From Symsagittifera roscoffensis (Eukaryota > Xenacoelomorpha > Acoela > Convolutidae): a stretch of 64,000 nt of DNA. Position numbers and translations under genes: made by a program. Shown here in pieces: positions 45,441 through 57,963 of the stretch (position 1 is the stretch's first letter; the number at the start of each line of letters is the position of its first letter). The stretch lies in NCBI RefSeq assembly GCF_963678635.1, contig NC_087070.1:51256514-51320513 (forward strand), read 5' to 3'. Below the pieces are notes generated by a model that saw only the letters and a list, made by a program, of their open reading frames with translations, did no database searches and was not told the DNA's origin.

Positions 45441-48400
45441 CTTTTTACATGATTACAGAGACTTTCAGTAGATTTGACGACAAAATGAGATGAAACTTTC
45501 CAATGGAAAGAAATGATTCGATGAGATGAAGGATTTAGAGATGAAATGATTTTATGAGATTAAACAGTTCGATGAGACGAATTATTGCAACTGATGTTGA
45601 GTACAAGAAGAGGTTTAATGATTTCGATTTTGAAATTTTGCGGCGAATGATTTGAGATTATGCGGCTAAATGCTCCCCTTACAATTACGATGCACTCAAA
45701 TACTTACCACACCCAACTCAATCAAACACACCATTTTTAAAAGGACCATCAAGATTAGAGTCCAGCAATTGCTTATAATTTATTGTTTTGTAGTACTCCA
45801 TGCGTTTTTAGCATTTTATACTTCTTGTCAGTGAAAAAGTCCTCATCAGTGAAGCAATAAACGCTGGATCAGGGAAAATGTCATGAGTCAATTATATCAA
45901 AAATAAAGTCACTCCCTGATTTAAACAAGTCATTTAGTCATTAAACCGATCCGATCACCACCTTTTAGTTGTTTAGTCATCTCATTTCAATTTCATTACT
46001 AATTTCCACTCATTCCTCATTTCAGTTTTTTTATAGTTCAGCATTTCTTTCAGGTTTTTTATTCCTTGTATTTTGCTAAGTAGCACATTTTGAGGTTTTT
46101 CTGCCATTATTGTAATCTGGAAATATGCAGTGTTTTTCATTTTTCAGCGGTTGCTGCAAAAAAATTTAAGCGTTTCATTCAACAGAAAAAAGTTTGAGCC
46201 AATAAAAAATCCAAAAACAAAACGATGCTTCTGTTCTTACCAGAAGGTTTCAAAAAGCAATCGTTCAAAGTCAGGAAGCAATCCTGGCCTAGATGGTCTT
46301 GTTAGAACAAGCTGGAAGTGTTAAAAAGGTGATTATAATCAACAACGACCTTTTTGAGTCGTAGTGCACAGTCAGTTTTGTTGCGAACTCTGGGATACTG
46401 CGGGACTTAAGCCACCAGGCAGTGACAGTTTACAGAGTAGGTTTTCCACATATCGAAACACATATCGAAACAAGGAAGAGTAGAAAACACATATCGAAAC
46501 AAGGAAACGAGCAGAAAAATCACTGCGCAAAGATTTGATAAATTTTTTAAATCAGACAGAAAAAACACCCTCAGAGCCCGATGCCCAGTAAAAAAAAAGA
46601 AAAAAACGTGAGAGAAAAATTTAAATCACCCTGATCTTTTCAGCCGCCAGAAAGCGACATTCCGTTGAAATTTCCACCTTGTGTCAACAGTGTATTTAAA
46701 AGTATAGTATCATGTAATTGGTCAACATGTAAATAGTTGCTAATTAATCACACCCTGTTCACTCGGCTGCATTCAAATTGGTTATTTGTGACTATTAATA
46801 GCCTGGTTTACCTTGCGTGCTGAAGAAAAGCTCCGTGTACATTTTTATAAACCGATTGCAAATTGAAACGAGCTTTTTCTGGGTTAACCTCTATCAAAAA
46901 TGCAGATATCAACCTGCGAAGGCGTGCTGTTTTGGCGGAGTTTGCTGAAAAAATTTCTTTGTATTTAGTCCTTGACTCATTATTAATGTTTCCAAAAAAA
47001 ATTTGACTTAATCCCTTGCTGCTAACTTGTGGAACGAAAACGTTTGACGGCAAAAAGCTTCTTTTTTATTTGCTTCTAATTGAACTGTTTTCTAGATTGG
47101 CATATTTTGGTCCTGTACGCATTATGCAATGTTGGTCCTAAAAGAAGGCCAACTCATTCAATAAGACGGCCCTTTCATGCAAAAACTAAACGGTAAAGCG
47201 TGTAAAAACTGATGTAACGACAAATTAAAGTTACTTTCAAAAACACAAAAGTGTTCATGAAAATAATCCATTATCAAGCTGTTCTGATCGGTTCTGAGTT
47301 GTTCGCGCGCAAAGTGAAAATAGTAAGGTCAAGGTAAAAATGAAAAATAAAATTAAACTGAAAAGAACTGATGAATTAGTGTACAGATTGCTGGAGTTTA
47401 TTACAAAATTGGCACAGTGTGTTTGATCAGTTTGCAGGAACTGAGGTAGATGAATTAGCTTACTTCAATTCAATGAGTTGGCAGAAACTGAAAACGAGGT
47501 TGGGGGTTGACAAGAAACTGAAAACGAAGTTGACAAGAATTGCGATCGAAGTTTGAGTTTGCTTAACTGTTAGCAGTAATTGAGTTGGAACTTACTGGTG
47601 ACCACCTAGTAAATACATGGTTTAAAATAAAACACTACTCGCTGGTAATTTCCTGGTAAATTAACTGTTTAATTTTAAGCGCCAGTAAATGTGTAACTAG
47701 AATCTACAAACAAAATGAGGTTTCCACCAACAAATGGTGAATTTTGCTTATTAATTTCAAATTCTGCGTGAAGTTGTGGATTCCGCAACATCTTTATTTT
47801 ACTATACACACATTTTATTCTTTGGTTGAATTTTCCACAAATGGTTCCGGCTTCTACAAATTAAGTGTCGGATTCCGTAATCTTACTCATGTTTGAAACG
47901 AATTTGAGCGGTACAGTGTTTTTTACCCTTTGTTTGACGAACCCAAAACAGCAAAAAAGATCAAACAAAAGTAGTAAGGTTGCAAAATCCGTGATAAAAA
48001 TGATTTTGGCCGCAGAATCCGCTGAAAACTCCCAATATGTCCAAATTGGCCTCGTAATGTTCCAAAATTGGCTTTTATGACCTCTTTTTCAAGCAATTCT
48101 TATAACAAAAATGTCAAAATGAAATGGAGTTCACTTCTTTTTGATGTTTTTTTCTTGATATATCTTTTTTCAGTCAGAGTTCTTTTACGAAGTAAAATTT
48201 GTAAAACGATTAAAACTGAGGAAAAACGCTTGGAAAAAAAATTTGTAAACATCAATTAATATAATTCCTTTGATTTTTTGTTTCCACGAACAAATATAAA
48301 AGTCAAGTGATCTGATTCTAGCTTAATTCGTCGGATTTGTGTTCTCTGCTTAATTAACAGACAATTTTAAAATTACCACAGAACACTAAGAGTATGAAAT

Positions 48401-48763
48401 TTTTCAGTTCTTTCAATTTGAAGTAAAGTAGCATTGTTTAATATCGCATTTACAACAACAACAACAAAACAAACCGTATGCAATTTAACGTTTTTGCGAA
48501 TTGTTTTGAGCCATGGAACAATTTTGAGTGCAATCGCACTCATAAAAAAGAATTAAGATCAATTTGAGTGACAAACCAGGATCTAGAGCCAAAAACATTG
48601 ATTTGAATTGATTTAAATTGATCTTATTCCGTTGCCTAAATAGTTAGTTTTTGTAGATTTTAAATTGACTTGTTTTTATCTTTCCAATTTTTTAGGGTTG
48701 TTTTTAAGTCGATCGATATCGTTCAAACCAAACTAAACTTTTTCGAAATTTGTTTTGATACCC

Positions 48764-49452
48764 GGGTTGACCTCCATCCACCGAAAACGATTAGCATACA
48801 ATTCCATACAAAAAAAACTGATTTTAATTCCATGCATCAATTGTACGGAGAAAGGCTTATCAATCAATTTCCAAAAAAGAAATTCTAAAAAAAAGGTTTT
48901 TTTTCCATAAACAATTCTGATCAAAAAAATGTCAAAATTCCAAAAGTGCAATATGACAGAAAAGGAAGTCAGTGTAAATGAGCTTCAAAAAAGTTGAGAG
49001 CATTGATTTTTAATCAATTTCTGGAAAAATGGTTGTCGTGAAATTCCCATATATGAAACTATGTGATAGGCATTTTTGATTGCGACGCAAAAAATTTTTC
49101 AAGGTATTTCTAAATTGTCCCAAAAATTTATCGTTTTTTTAAACGCAACACTAACTATGGACTCAAACCAATTTTTACACGTTTTGGTGACGGTAGACTT
49201 GAGAAAACCAAGTTAATTAATTTTTGTGTTTAGTTACGAACGCATCCCAATAAATTTCAGAATTAAGTGTAAAAATTCAAATTTTTTAATTCATGGAAAA
49301 ACAAATATCGTACAATTTTCATATATCGAAAACTGCTCGCCATAGAGTTTTCATCAATATTCTGTACGTATGAAATTCTATGGAATTGTGTGCTTCGAAG
49401 TTTAAATTACGGAAATTTGTATCATAAGACGTTTTGGTCAACCCGGGTAGTT
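48764..49452. mobile_element. Element with ACCCGGGTTGACC terminal repeats
   Basis: ACCCGGGTTGACC at the left and GGTCAACCCGGGT at the right are a perfect 13-bp inverted pair 690 bp apart. A related end, GGTCAACCCGGGTTCAC, lies at 39180, with upstream similarity (ACCGAAAA.GATTAGCAT). The interior has no coding frame. Confidence 0.5.
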
Positions 49453-50116
49453 TCGATTCAAATTAGTAAGTTACTACTTATTATATTGGAGTTAGTCACT
49501 GGCTTCTGTTTTTTGATTATTATGGCGTTTTTTGATCCCGGGTTAACCTGTTTCATTAAAAAAACCCTTCAGCATGAAAATAATGTCTTAAATTTAATTC
49601 GATATCGTAGAAATTATTTAGTTAAAAACAATTTGCTAAAAATAAAACTATTCTCAAACAAAATGACTAATTTTTTTTTTTGACATTAGGAACCGTTAAA
49701 AGCTGTTGTAGATTAATAAAAAAAGTAGTAGCTTTGTATGATCAATTTTTACATCATAATAACTTTATAATTATCATTTTAAATCAATCCTAATCCGTTT
49801 TTTCAGTGCGCGCATTTCATGGTCGGATTTTGAGAGCACAAAATTTGAACACAAATGGATTTGAAGTGCGTAAACAAATTACAGCAGGTTAACCAAACCA
49901 GAAAAACTCAAACGCTTATACCTTCACCGAAAAACAGTTTTTTTTTCATTTTCTTTTATTGTGCAACAAAATAGTTGAAGAAGTTTTGAAAACTTTTTGT
50001 TGCATTTTCGAATCACGGGAAGAAAATGTGTGGATTTAAGTATTTTAGATAAGAAAAAGGGCTCGTATTTGGTTGAAAACACATAGTTACAATAAATTTT
50101 ATTCTTTTTTTGACAG

Positions 50117-50270
50117 CCTGTCCAGTTATTCTGCCAACAATAGGAGCCAACCAACATTGGAAGTGTACAACCCTAGTAGATTAGAAGGATACATTCGTTA
50201 TAGATCATATCAACAGACCACTCTGCCTCAAATCAATCGAATAAAAGGGCTATTTTTCTTTTCCTTTTAA
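50117..50270 (+). CDS. Paralogue A, exon 2
   Basis: It follows TTTTTTTGACAG. The first base completes the phase-2 codon of exon 1, then LSSYSANNRSQPTLEV, RLEGYIRYRSYQQTTLPQI and RIKG follow. The exon at 60809 in paralogue B has the same layout and about 70% of the residues. The frame runs to a TAA at 50268 in A and 60969 in B, with no GT donor in between. Either it is a terminal exon giving a short secreted form of about 110 residues, or a non-canonical donor near RIKG joins it to the exon at 50681. Confidence 0.65.
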
Positions 50271-50680
50271 ATGTTGCATTTTGACCAATTTCATATTATA
50301 CCCTTGAACTATGAGTTGCCGAGGGGATGGAGAACAGATCATTTATAAGGGAATAATGATTCTTTTTCTTAAAATTGGGCGCCAGTCTTTTTGTCATTAA
50401 AATAGAAATTCTTGGCTGTATATCGAAAAACTAATCCCCACGAAGCTTCTTTGTATTTGTAGCGGAATCTTTTTCGCTTCATTTATTTTTTGACAAATCA
50501 AATAAGTTTGTTGATACTTTCCTTTTTCTTAGTGTTTAAAAAAGGTAAATTTTGAGATATTGGGTCTTATCTTTCCGCATTGCTTAAACCTAAAAATTCA
50601 TTTGAAAAAGGATGAAAACTGATGAAAAAAAACGGATGAAAAATGATGAAGTTGTTTTTGGAGAAAAAACTGAAAAATAG

Positions 50681-50777
50681 CCCATTGAAGATAATGCGAG
50701 AGACGAATGTGACAGGGTCTTCAGGCCAATATACAAACACCACAACTTCTTCGGCCTGCTAGAGGGATGTTGCGAAG
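50681..50777 (+). CDS. Paralogue A, exon 3
   Basis: The 97-nt exon lies between TAG (50678-50680) and donor GAAG|GTTTTA, phase 0 in, phase 1 out. The peptide IEDNARDECDRVFRPIYK and then LLEGCCE aligns with LEDSAQSELQKVFEPKYK and RYGCC of the intact protein. The exon has exactly the same length and phase in paralogue B (62839-62935). The upstream acceptor is weak, with little pyrimidine tract. Confidence 0.6.
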
Positions 50778-50843
50778 GTTTTAAACAGTGGCTTTAAATT
50801 ATACCAGATAAAACTAAACGCAGAATTTGTAGTCACTTATAAC

Positions 50844-51200
50844 TTGCTCATCATAGGTGAAATAATCTATTCTATGTCTCAAAAAAAACCCACACAGTTT
50901 ATGGGAAATTTTGATTCTATTTTTAACCGCAACATCAATTATTATTTTAGTGATTTTTTTGCGAAGTCAAGCTTGAAAAGTTGTAACGTATTTTGGTTTA
51001 TTGAATCATGTTTTTTCAAAAACAAAAAACAGGACATAATTTTTACTGATGAAAAGTTATTGGTGTTTGTGTTTGTGGAAAAGAAGCACAAAAATATCAA
51101 GGAAAAATATAAGAACAATGAATTTAACTTTTACGTAGACGAAAAATGCCCACAAAATTTTCATGTATGGGAAAATGCTACTCATACAAATTACAACTAA
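50844..51200 (+). other. Intronic open frame, probably chance
   Basis: A 118-codon frame between exons 3 and 4, rich in K, F and N with no similarity to the same intron in paralogue B. The composition follows the local AT bias. Kept only as a note. Confidence 0.15.
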
Positions 51201-51645
51201 TCTTCCGGAGGTAAATGGAAATAGATGACAAGCTGATTTTTTACATATGGAAGTTGTATGATTGGAAGTTTTGTTAGATATGTGTTAGAAATTTCATTTT
51301 GTTTGAAGAAGTCAGTGAGCAAAACAATTTGCCTCAAAACATGACATCGTGGATGCATTGATTGCATTGACGGGGAAAGTAGATAATTGAAACGTTGAAA
51401 AAGGACAAATTTCCACGGATTGACAAAAAAGTATAAGTAATGTTTGCAAAAGTAATTAAAAATAATTTGAATTTTTTCATGAAGTTGTCTAAGCCCTCTC
51501 CAAAAAAGTTGCACGAAATTACATATTCATTAAAATCACCTTTTTTCCGGCAACAAAAGCATCCCTTGCGCACTCGAATTAATTTTAAAAAAATTTTCAT
51601 CTGGAATTTTGTTCAGCTTCAATAAATTGAAAGCCACTTGCTTAG

Positions 51646-51863
51646 GGCAATTCATTGATTACTATTCTAATGGTTATTTTGACGCGTCTTTGACACCTGG
51701 ACTCTACTTAGAAAAACTGACAGACTACGGAACTCGGAACAAAATTCTGAACCATATTTGGTCCTTCTACATGCACGATTGTGGTGTGAATGTAATATAT
51801 AGACTTGGTTTTGGGACAGGCGATTTAAAAAGAGCCGACTTTCAATCTCAATCAATGAAATAA
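51646..51863 (+). CDS. Paralogue A, exon 4
   Basis: It follows CCACTTGCTTAG; its first two bases complete the phase-1 codon from exon 3, giving GCCEG then QFIDYYSNGYFDASLTPG. ILNHIWSFYMHDCGVNVIYR and LGFGTGDLKR follow, matching NEIWAYYLPSCQQNIITKVGF of the intact protein. The frame reaches a TAA at 51861. By alignment the exon should end near DLKR, where paralogue B has GGGT and A has GAGC, so a donor may be lost or be a GC donor in A. Confidence 0.65.
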
Positions 51864-53459
51864 AAAGTTTGTGAGGCTATGAAAATGGCCATAAATGAAA
51901 AATGAGCATAGCGATACGAGTGTGTGTCTATTAGCAAGCAGCAATGGCTCTGATAAGGTTTCAAATCGGAACACAAAACATTCTCAACTTTCATATGATT
52001 TACAAACCCGTATTGACTATCTTTCAAAACATTCCCTATTATAGCAATCTTCATAAATTAACAAGTGAATTTCCCCTTCTTACAACAGCGAAACTTAAAC
52101 AAAGTTTCATAAGAACAACGCGAAGTTAGCAAAAAAAAACTCAAGCTTGGCTACTTAGTTTCTGTTAGTGTCTTTTGAACAGCTTATAAAAAATTTCAAT
52201 TAAAAAGCCAAAAAATTTTTATGAAAAAGAGTTTTGAACAAGAACCTGGTAAGGCGAATTACTATCTTATAAAAAAAGTTTTTCGAAAAAATTTCCCTGT
52301 CTTGTATTATTCTTAGAGTCTAATTTTTAAAAAATTGTAAGATTCTTAAATAAAAAAACTCTGAAATAACATTAATTGATCCATGAGAACCATTTAATTT
52401 GTTAGAATATATAAATTAGATTCATACATTTTGTATAATTAGCGAAGGACACGCCCTTCGAAAGTACAATTATGACGAAACAGTTTTTCAAAAAGTGAGT
52501 GAATCAACTGGTTTCTTTCATATGGGCTTGATAGTGACCTAAACGGTTCTATGCTCGTTCCTAGTAATTTGATACTAATATAAAATGAGAAAAAAAATCG
52601 AAAAAGCGAGTGAGTCAACAGCTTTTTTTTTACTTGGACATGCTTGCAAACCACGTATTCATAGGCTCGTTGCCAACAAAATGACATCAAAATAGCACAA
52701 AAAAAAATGAATGGCCTTTTACTGGATTGCTCAAGTTAATAAGCAGGAAATACTCTGCAGGTGAGTTTTAACACTCGTGTCATTTTTTTGGAAGAAACAA
52801 AGCGGCGGGTCACCGAGTTGTCGAAACCTAGCAATCAGATAAAAACGACATACCTTTCTGCTAACCATTCAAAGAAGAAGACATCTTCTACATTTCCAGT
52901 TTGACGGAAAACTAAGCAGTTCAAAAGTATATGTTGCTAAATGATAAAGAAGCCCGTTTTTTAGCAGGAGAAAGCAGGTTTCAAAAATCTGTTTAAATCT
53001 TTCCCCATTTTTTGTTTTGTAAAATTTTTCTTTGGTTGAAGGATTTGAAAACAAAAAACCAATGTGTACTATGAACATCAAAAAATCAAGCGTTCACTGA
53101 CTAAGTGTTTGTACTATATAATATATAGAACCAAACGTAACCAAAAATTTCCGTCTTTTTATTTTTGAGATATTAGAAAGAGTACAGAAAAATCTTTGAA
53201 TTTAAAGACTAATACATGTTTACGGGGAATTCAAAAGAAGTTTAAATACTAGTTGAATAGATGTAAAATTTCGAAAAAAGAGCCTGGGTTTAATTAAGCA
53301 AGTGTGCTTTTAGTGGCGGAATGCTTTTCAAAATTTTCCTATTAAGTTTCAGGTAAATCATGCGCAAAAATTAAGAAAATTTGATGAACAAATTTTATTG
53401 AAAAAATAAAATTTCAACCCAAGAATTTTTTTATTTGATTGAAATTTTTGTCTTCGAAG

Positions 53460-53703
53460 AGTCCATCATCAAGATGCAACTCGTGAACAAATAGTTGGTG
53501 CACCCTACATGCTGAAAGTTGGAAGAGATTGGACGCCACAAATTCCGTATGAAAACCCGGAACATTTCATCACATTTAAATGGTTCAAGATAAACATAAT
53601 TTGTGCAGACCAACCATGGATCTGCAGCTCAGATGCAAGAAAAACTACATGGTGGGAATATATCTTCGGCAGAGAAAAACTGAGTTTTGACTTCCCAACT
53701 TAA
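53460..53703 (+). CDS. Paralogue A, last exon
   Basis: It follows TTTTTGTCTTCGAAG. HHQDATREQIVGAPYMLKVG, DWTPQIPYENPEHFITFKWF and CADQPWIC match the end of the intact protein, then a 23-residue extension (SSDARKTTWWEYIFGREK) not present in the other copies runs to TAA 53701. The splice junction to exon 4 could not be phased, so either an extra small exon exists or the gene is damaged there. Confidence 0.65.
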
Positions 53704-54881
53704 TGTTTTTTGCAGTAAATTTACGAAAATTCTTCTTCAAAAAAAAACTTGTTGGAATGAAATCAACTGTATGTCTTTAATATATTCTAGAGAAATCAAT
53801 ATTTATTCAACTACTACAAATGTCATTTCTGCATTATTTTAATTTGTTTTGTTCCAAATTTCGATGAAAAGAACGAGATGTTGACTGCCAAGTTGAAACG
53901 AAAACCAATGTTGACTTCCATTTAGAATCAAAATATGAAGAAAAATTTTGACACAAATCATAGCTTAATCTCAAAACCAAAACAATAGTTACTTGTTTTC
54001 TTAGGAAGTTGAGAAGATTTAAAAATTGCCAGTTTGGCCTCATTGTATTCCAATTGAATGCAAAAGCTTCAATTTTCTATAACCTGTTTCTGTTTTTTCA
54101 GGCACGCTTTTTAGCCAAATAGTGTATGCCATTTTCAATCCAACATTTTCTTTTCAGATTTTTTTGTTTCTGAATTTTTTATAGGAGTCTTTGGCAATAA
54201 CGATGTCATCTGATAAAATTTTTTGTCTCTTCTAAAAAGAGCTCATCAGAAAAAGAGTTGGCACATGCTTTATTTTGAGGTTTTGAAGAGTAGGATTCCC
54301 GGAAAATTTCAACAATTCCAGAGAATTATCGTTTGAAGACCATTTTTTTGTAGTTTAGATACTAGAAATTTTTCATTCTTGGAAACCCTTTGTTTTTTTC
54401 TTTTATACTGTACAATTATATTTTTAAATAAAAAACTGAAGGTAATTGAGTCTTAAATCTTTGTTATATTCAAGAGATTAAACATTCTCAGCCATCTACT
54501 CCCGTGCACATATCTCTTTTTCGCTTCCAGGCCATCAAACCATATGTTTGCAAATATGTTTTGGCATTTTGTTGAAAGGTCGAAAGAAATGATGAGTTGT
54601 GCTTTGTTTATTTCAAATAAACTTAAATATCACAAAACTAACCTTGATTGAGAATGATACCAAACTAATTTGTCTACCTTGATGATAGTCTGCAGAATCT
54701 TTTCAGTTTTTCGAAGTCATTGATGATAATTGCGCGCTCACAAATTCATATTCTGGACAAAGTATGATATTTGCGAGCAAAATCTGGCCCTATCACATGT
54801 TCGTTGCGATCTGAAAATTAAGTCTAAATCTAAGTCATTATAGCCTAAAAACTACTCGCCATGCAATCTGAAAATTAGTCG
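53704..54881. other. AT-rich spacer between paralogues
   Basis: CAGTTTGGCCTCATTGTATTC at 54031 is another stray end of the CATTACGAGGCC repeat family. No gene is seen. Confidence 0.4.
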
Positions 54882-55289
54882 CCAAAGCCTGAGTTTAGGT
54901 CGCATCAGCAAAATTAAATATTGAGGACATGATACTCCAATAATACACAAATTTTTGAAGTAAATGTCTGATCAAAATAAATTAAGCAGTATGATTAAAC
55001 TGGCGAATATATTTATCACGATTTAGTCAAATGGTCATTTTTAAATCTTCAAAGTCTTAGAAAAAAAAAGTTGGGGGTTTAGCTTAGGGCATCATTAAGT
55101 TTTAGTCGTTTTTGCCACTATGACTTTGAAGATTCAAAAAAGGCCATTTGACTAAATCGTGATAATTACATTCTCAAATGACATTCCGATTTATTTTGAT
55201 CGAACATTTACTCTAAAAAATTGTGAGTTTTTAGAGTATCATGTCCTCAATAAATAATGTTGCTGATGCGACCCATTCTCAGACATTGG
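54882..55289. mobile_element. Fold-back MITE
   Basis: Arms starting GCCAAAGCCTGAGTTTAGGT and ending in its diverged inverse (ATGCGACCCATTCTCAGACA) enclose GAGGACATGATACTC and its inverse GAGTATCATGTCCTC. They also enclose ATCACGATTTAGTCAAATGG and its inverse, so almost the whole 400 bp folds back on itself. Confidence 0.8.
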
Positions 55290-55929
55290 TTTCAAAATTC
55301 CGTTTCATGCCTTTTTTCAAGAAATCATGAAAACAAAACACACTATTCCATCCTTTATTTAAAAAATGGATCAAAAACCAGCCTCGCGATTCATTGACAA
55401 AGTTTATTGCTTTATAGAGAGTAGTATTTTTTTCATATTCATATTCATTTTGCGTCAGTCGTTGTTATAAAGCAAAATTGTGTAGTGTTCATCTGATAAC
55501 AAAAAAAGAAACAAATTATGTGATATTTTAGTCTTTGAAGTTAAAAAGCGTTCTTTTCGCATAAACCAAGAGCATTATCTTATGAGCATGATGCACATTT
55601 TTAAGCTTTTTGACGAATTAGTTTTGACGAAAACTAATTTTTGATTACTTGTTTTCAATAGAAGAAACCTTCTCAAAAACGGATTTTTATAAAAATTGGA
55701 CATAGGTAAAGACTGTACATGATGAATAATTAAAAGTGATATGACGCTCCCTGCTCGTAAGGCAATAGTAAAAACTAGTTTTGTTGACTCGAGAGAGTTG
55801 GCGTTGGCTCAGATGGTGTCAGCGTAAGTTTATACGAGGAGTTAGCGATAGCAGTTATTAAAGTTCTTATAACGCGATCGACACAAAACATACTCCATGG
55901 TGTCCCAGCTGAAAAAGTTTGACGTAAAG

Positions 55930-56410
55930 GCGTCAAGTTGATTTGAGGTGTCTTCTTACGGGTGTGAGAGTACGAATGTTTAAAAACTAATCAGCGATGC
56001 AGACAGTTGGATTTTGGCAACTACGTAAAAAAATCCCCCATAGTGTAATACCGATTGTTGGCTGCAGCCCCATTCGATACTTTGTGTACGAGAGGAGCAA
56101 TTGCATCGAAAACCTTTTTTTATTTTTCCGACAAAATTTGTATGGTTGGCTAAACAGAGCATGGAAAGAGTTCCAAACCTAGCAAGAAATCTTTTAACTC
56201 TCATTATGCAATCAGGTTTGCCACTATTTTCACGGCAAAAGACACAACTAAGAAGAATTTTGCAGAAAAAGATCTAAAAATGAGAATATTGTTACCACAT
56301 TTATTAAAGCAAAGTTAGATGAAAATCGGAAAATGATTATATTTGTTTTTTTTTCCTTATGCTTTGTTTTAGCTGAACTAATCCCAACCAAAAAAAAATG
56401 AAGTTTATGC
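55930..56410. repeat. Dispersed repeat shared with 39479-40622
   Basis: Second copy of the GGGTGTGAGAGTACGA ... AGAGCATGGA block, more diverged and shorter. Confidence 0.6.
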
Positions 56411-57499
56411 CACTAGCTTCCTATATCATAATAATTAAACATTTATGCATTAGTTCGTCGAAAAATGGAAAAACTATCCGCCCAAAAATATAGGTTATTC
56501 ACATTTCGACTAGCTTGAGTCTTGATTGCTACAAGTAGGTGAATACAGTAGAGGGTTAAAATAATTTAAAATCAAACTGAACTTCCATCATAATTTTAAT
56601 CAAAATAAGGCACAAAGAAATAATATAAAGAAAATCGAAACAATAAATCAAAAAGTTCAGTGCCAAAAAAATACAATTTTGACAGTTTTTCATTGTTTAA
56701 TCGCAGAGCTGTACAAAATGGCCATTTTTTACTTCCCCCGACATTCAAAACTTTAAAAGTAAAAATTTTATTCTCATTGTTCCAATTTTATGAAAATTGA
56801 CATACAGAATAATTAATATATGACAAACATATTTGGTCTAATACTTACTCGCTACTCGCTTGTAAGAAAACTCATTACATCTCAAAATTCATGTTCGTGT
56901 GAGGAGGACGGAAAAGGAAAAAGAGCCCAAAAATCAATTAAAAAACAAAAAAAATTAATTCTGCGTAATTGAAACCGGAATCTTATATATTCTTCACTAT
57001 CTTTAACATTGAGAACATAAGGACTGTGTTATGCATAGAAATCACTGAATTGAGCATAGACATTAATCTTAGTCAGACCAACGTACTAATATACATCAAA
57101 ACCCTCCGAGTTAATAGACTCTCCTTACATCGGTCTCTGTTAAATATTACCCTTTTGCCATTACACCCAACCAGCCTCCCACAAATCATGCTAAGTGAAA
57201 TTCTTGGAAGTGGGTTTGTATTGTTGAACTGAAAAAAAAACTTGGGCAGGGGCAGTATTTTAATGTATTTAATGGTTTCCAATTGCGTTTTGCTAAAAAC
57301 TTTCGGGGTTACAAAGAATAGATAACGTGAGCGGATAAAAAATGATTTCTTATCCCCCTACGTACGAAGGCTCATGTTGAATTTTGTGAATGTAATGATT
57401 TTAAACTTATTAAACTGACCGTAAGCAAAAAAAATCTCATCACATGAAAAGATTTTTTACTTTCTATGAAGCTTGCTTTTTAAAAATGAGGAGGAATTT

Positions 57500-57778
57500 T
57501 TTTCAGCTTTGTTTTTTGTTGTTTCACACTTCGATTAAATATGGCGTTTTGTACAGTTTTTTATTCTGTTGAGTGAATAAAAATATATCAATCATAAAAA
57601 GTTCATTGATATTTGACTAAAACTGGTACGTCTTTACCCGAGGAGACAACTATTGAGCAAACTACTCTTTAAAAATAAATTTTACTGGTTTATACTTTTG
57701 TTTATTTATTAATTTGACCTGAAACCCAAATCAAATCTTCATTAAATTTTTCTTTTGAACTCATTTCAAAACTTTTGA
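57500..57778 (+). promoter_or_regulatory. Conserved upstream block of paralogue B
   Basis: Shares ordered blocks with 42620-42883, including AAAAGTTCATT, TTGAGCAAACT and the TTTTGAATGCTTTTA start context. Confidence 0.45.
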
Positions 57779-57963
57779 ATGCTTTTAATCGGTTTTTTAA
57801 TATCATTTCATTTGTTTGGTATGACTCTAACCTCCTACAGTGATATCGTCGTAGAACCGATAACCCCATCTAAATGGTCGTCAGTAACTTATATAATACC
57901 TGTGCTTTCGCCAGATCAGTATATTTTGATAAACGCTTGTAGGTTTCATAGCAACTACTACTG
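57779..57963 (+). CDS. Paralogue B, exon 1 (signal peptide)
   Basis: ATG 57779 opens the same 185-nt exon as in paralogue A, ending at TACTG|GTGAGT. A signal peptide (LLIGFLISFHLFGMTLTS) is followed by DIVVEPITPSKWSSVTYIIP, nearly the sequence of A. Phase 2 out, and the next exon (60809) restores the frame with a cysteine codon as in the intact protein (FCL). Confidence 0.75.

Larger units (their letters stand above)
43069..50116 (+). other. Paralogue A, intron 1
   Basis: From GTGAGT to TTTTTTTGACAG. It contains a block near 43322-43370 (GGAAACAG.TCATGCAA) that also sits in intron 1 of paralogue B at 58580, a GAGTCGAGATTTG motif shared by both introns, a MITE fragment at 44052, a Ser/Pro-rich open stretch at 45204-45440 (-), and a TIR element at 48764-49452. 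I see no independent gene in it that I can defend. Confidence 0.55.

Noticed and set aside
50844-51200. 118-codon frame in intron 3 of paralogue A
   Set aside because: AT-driven composition, not kept in paralogue B, no signal of its own.
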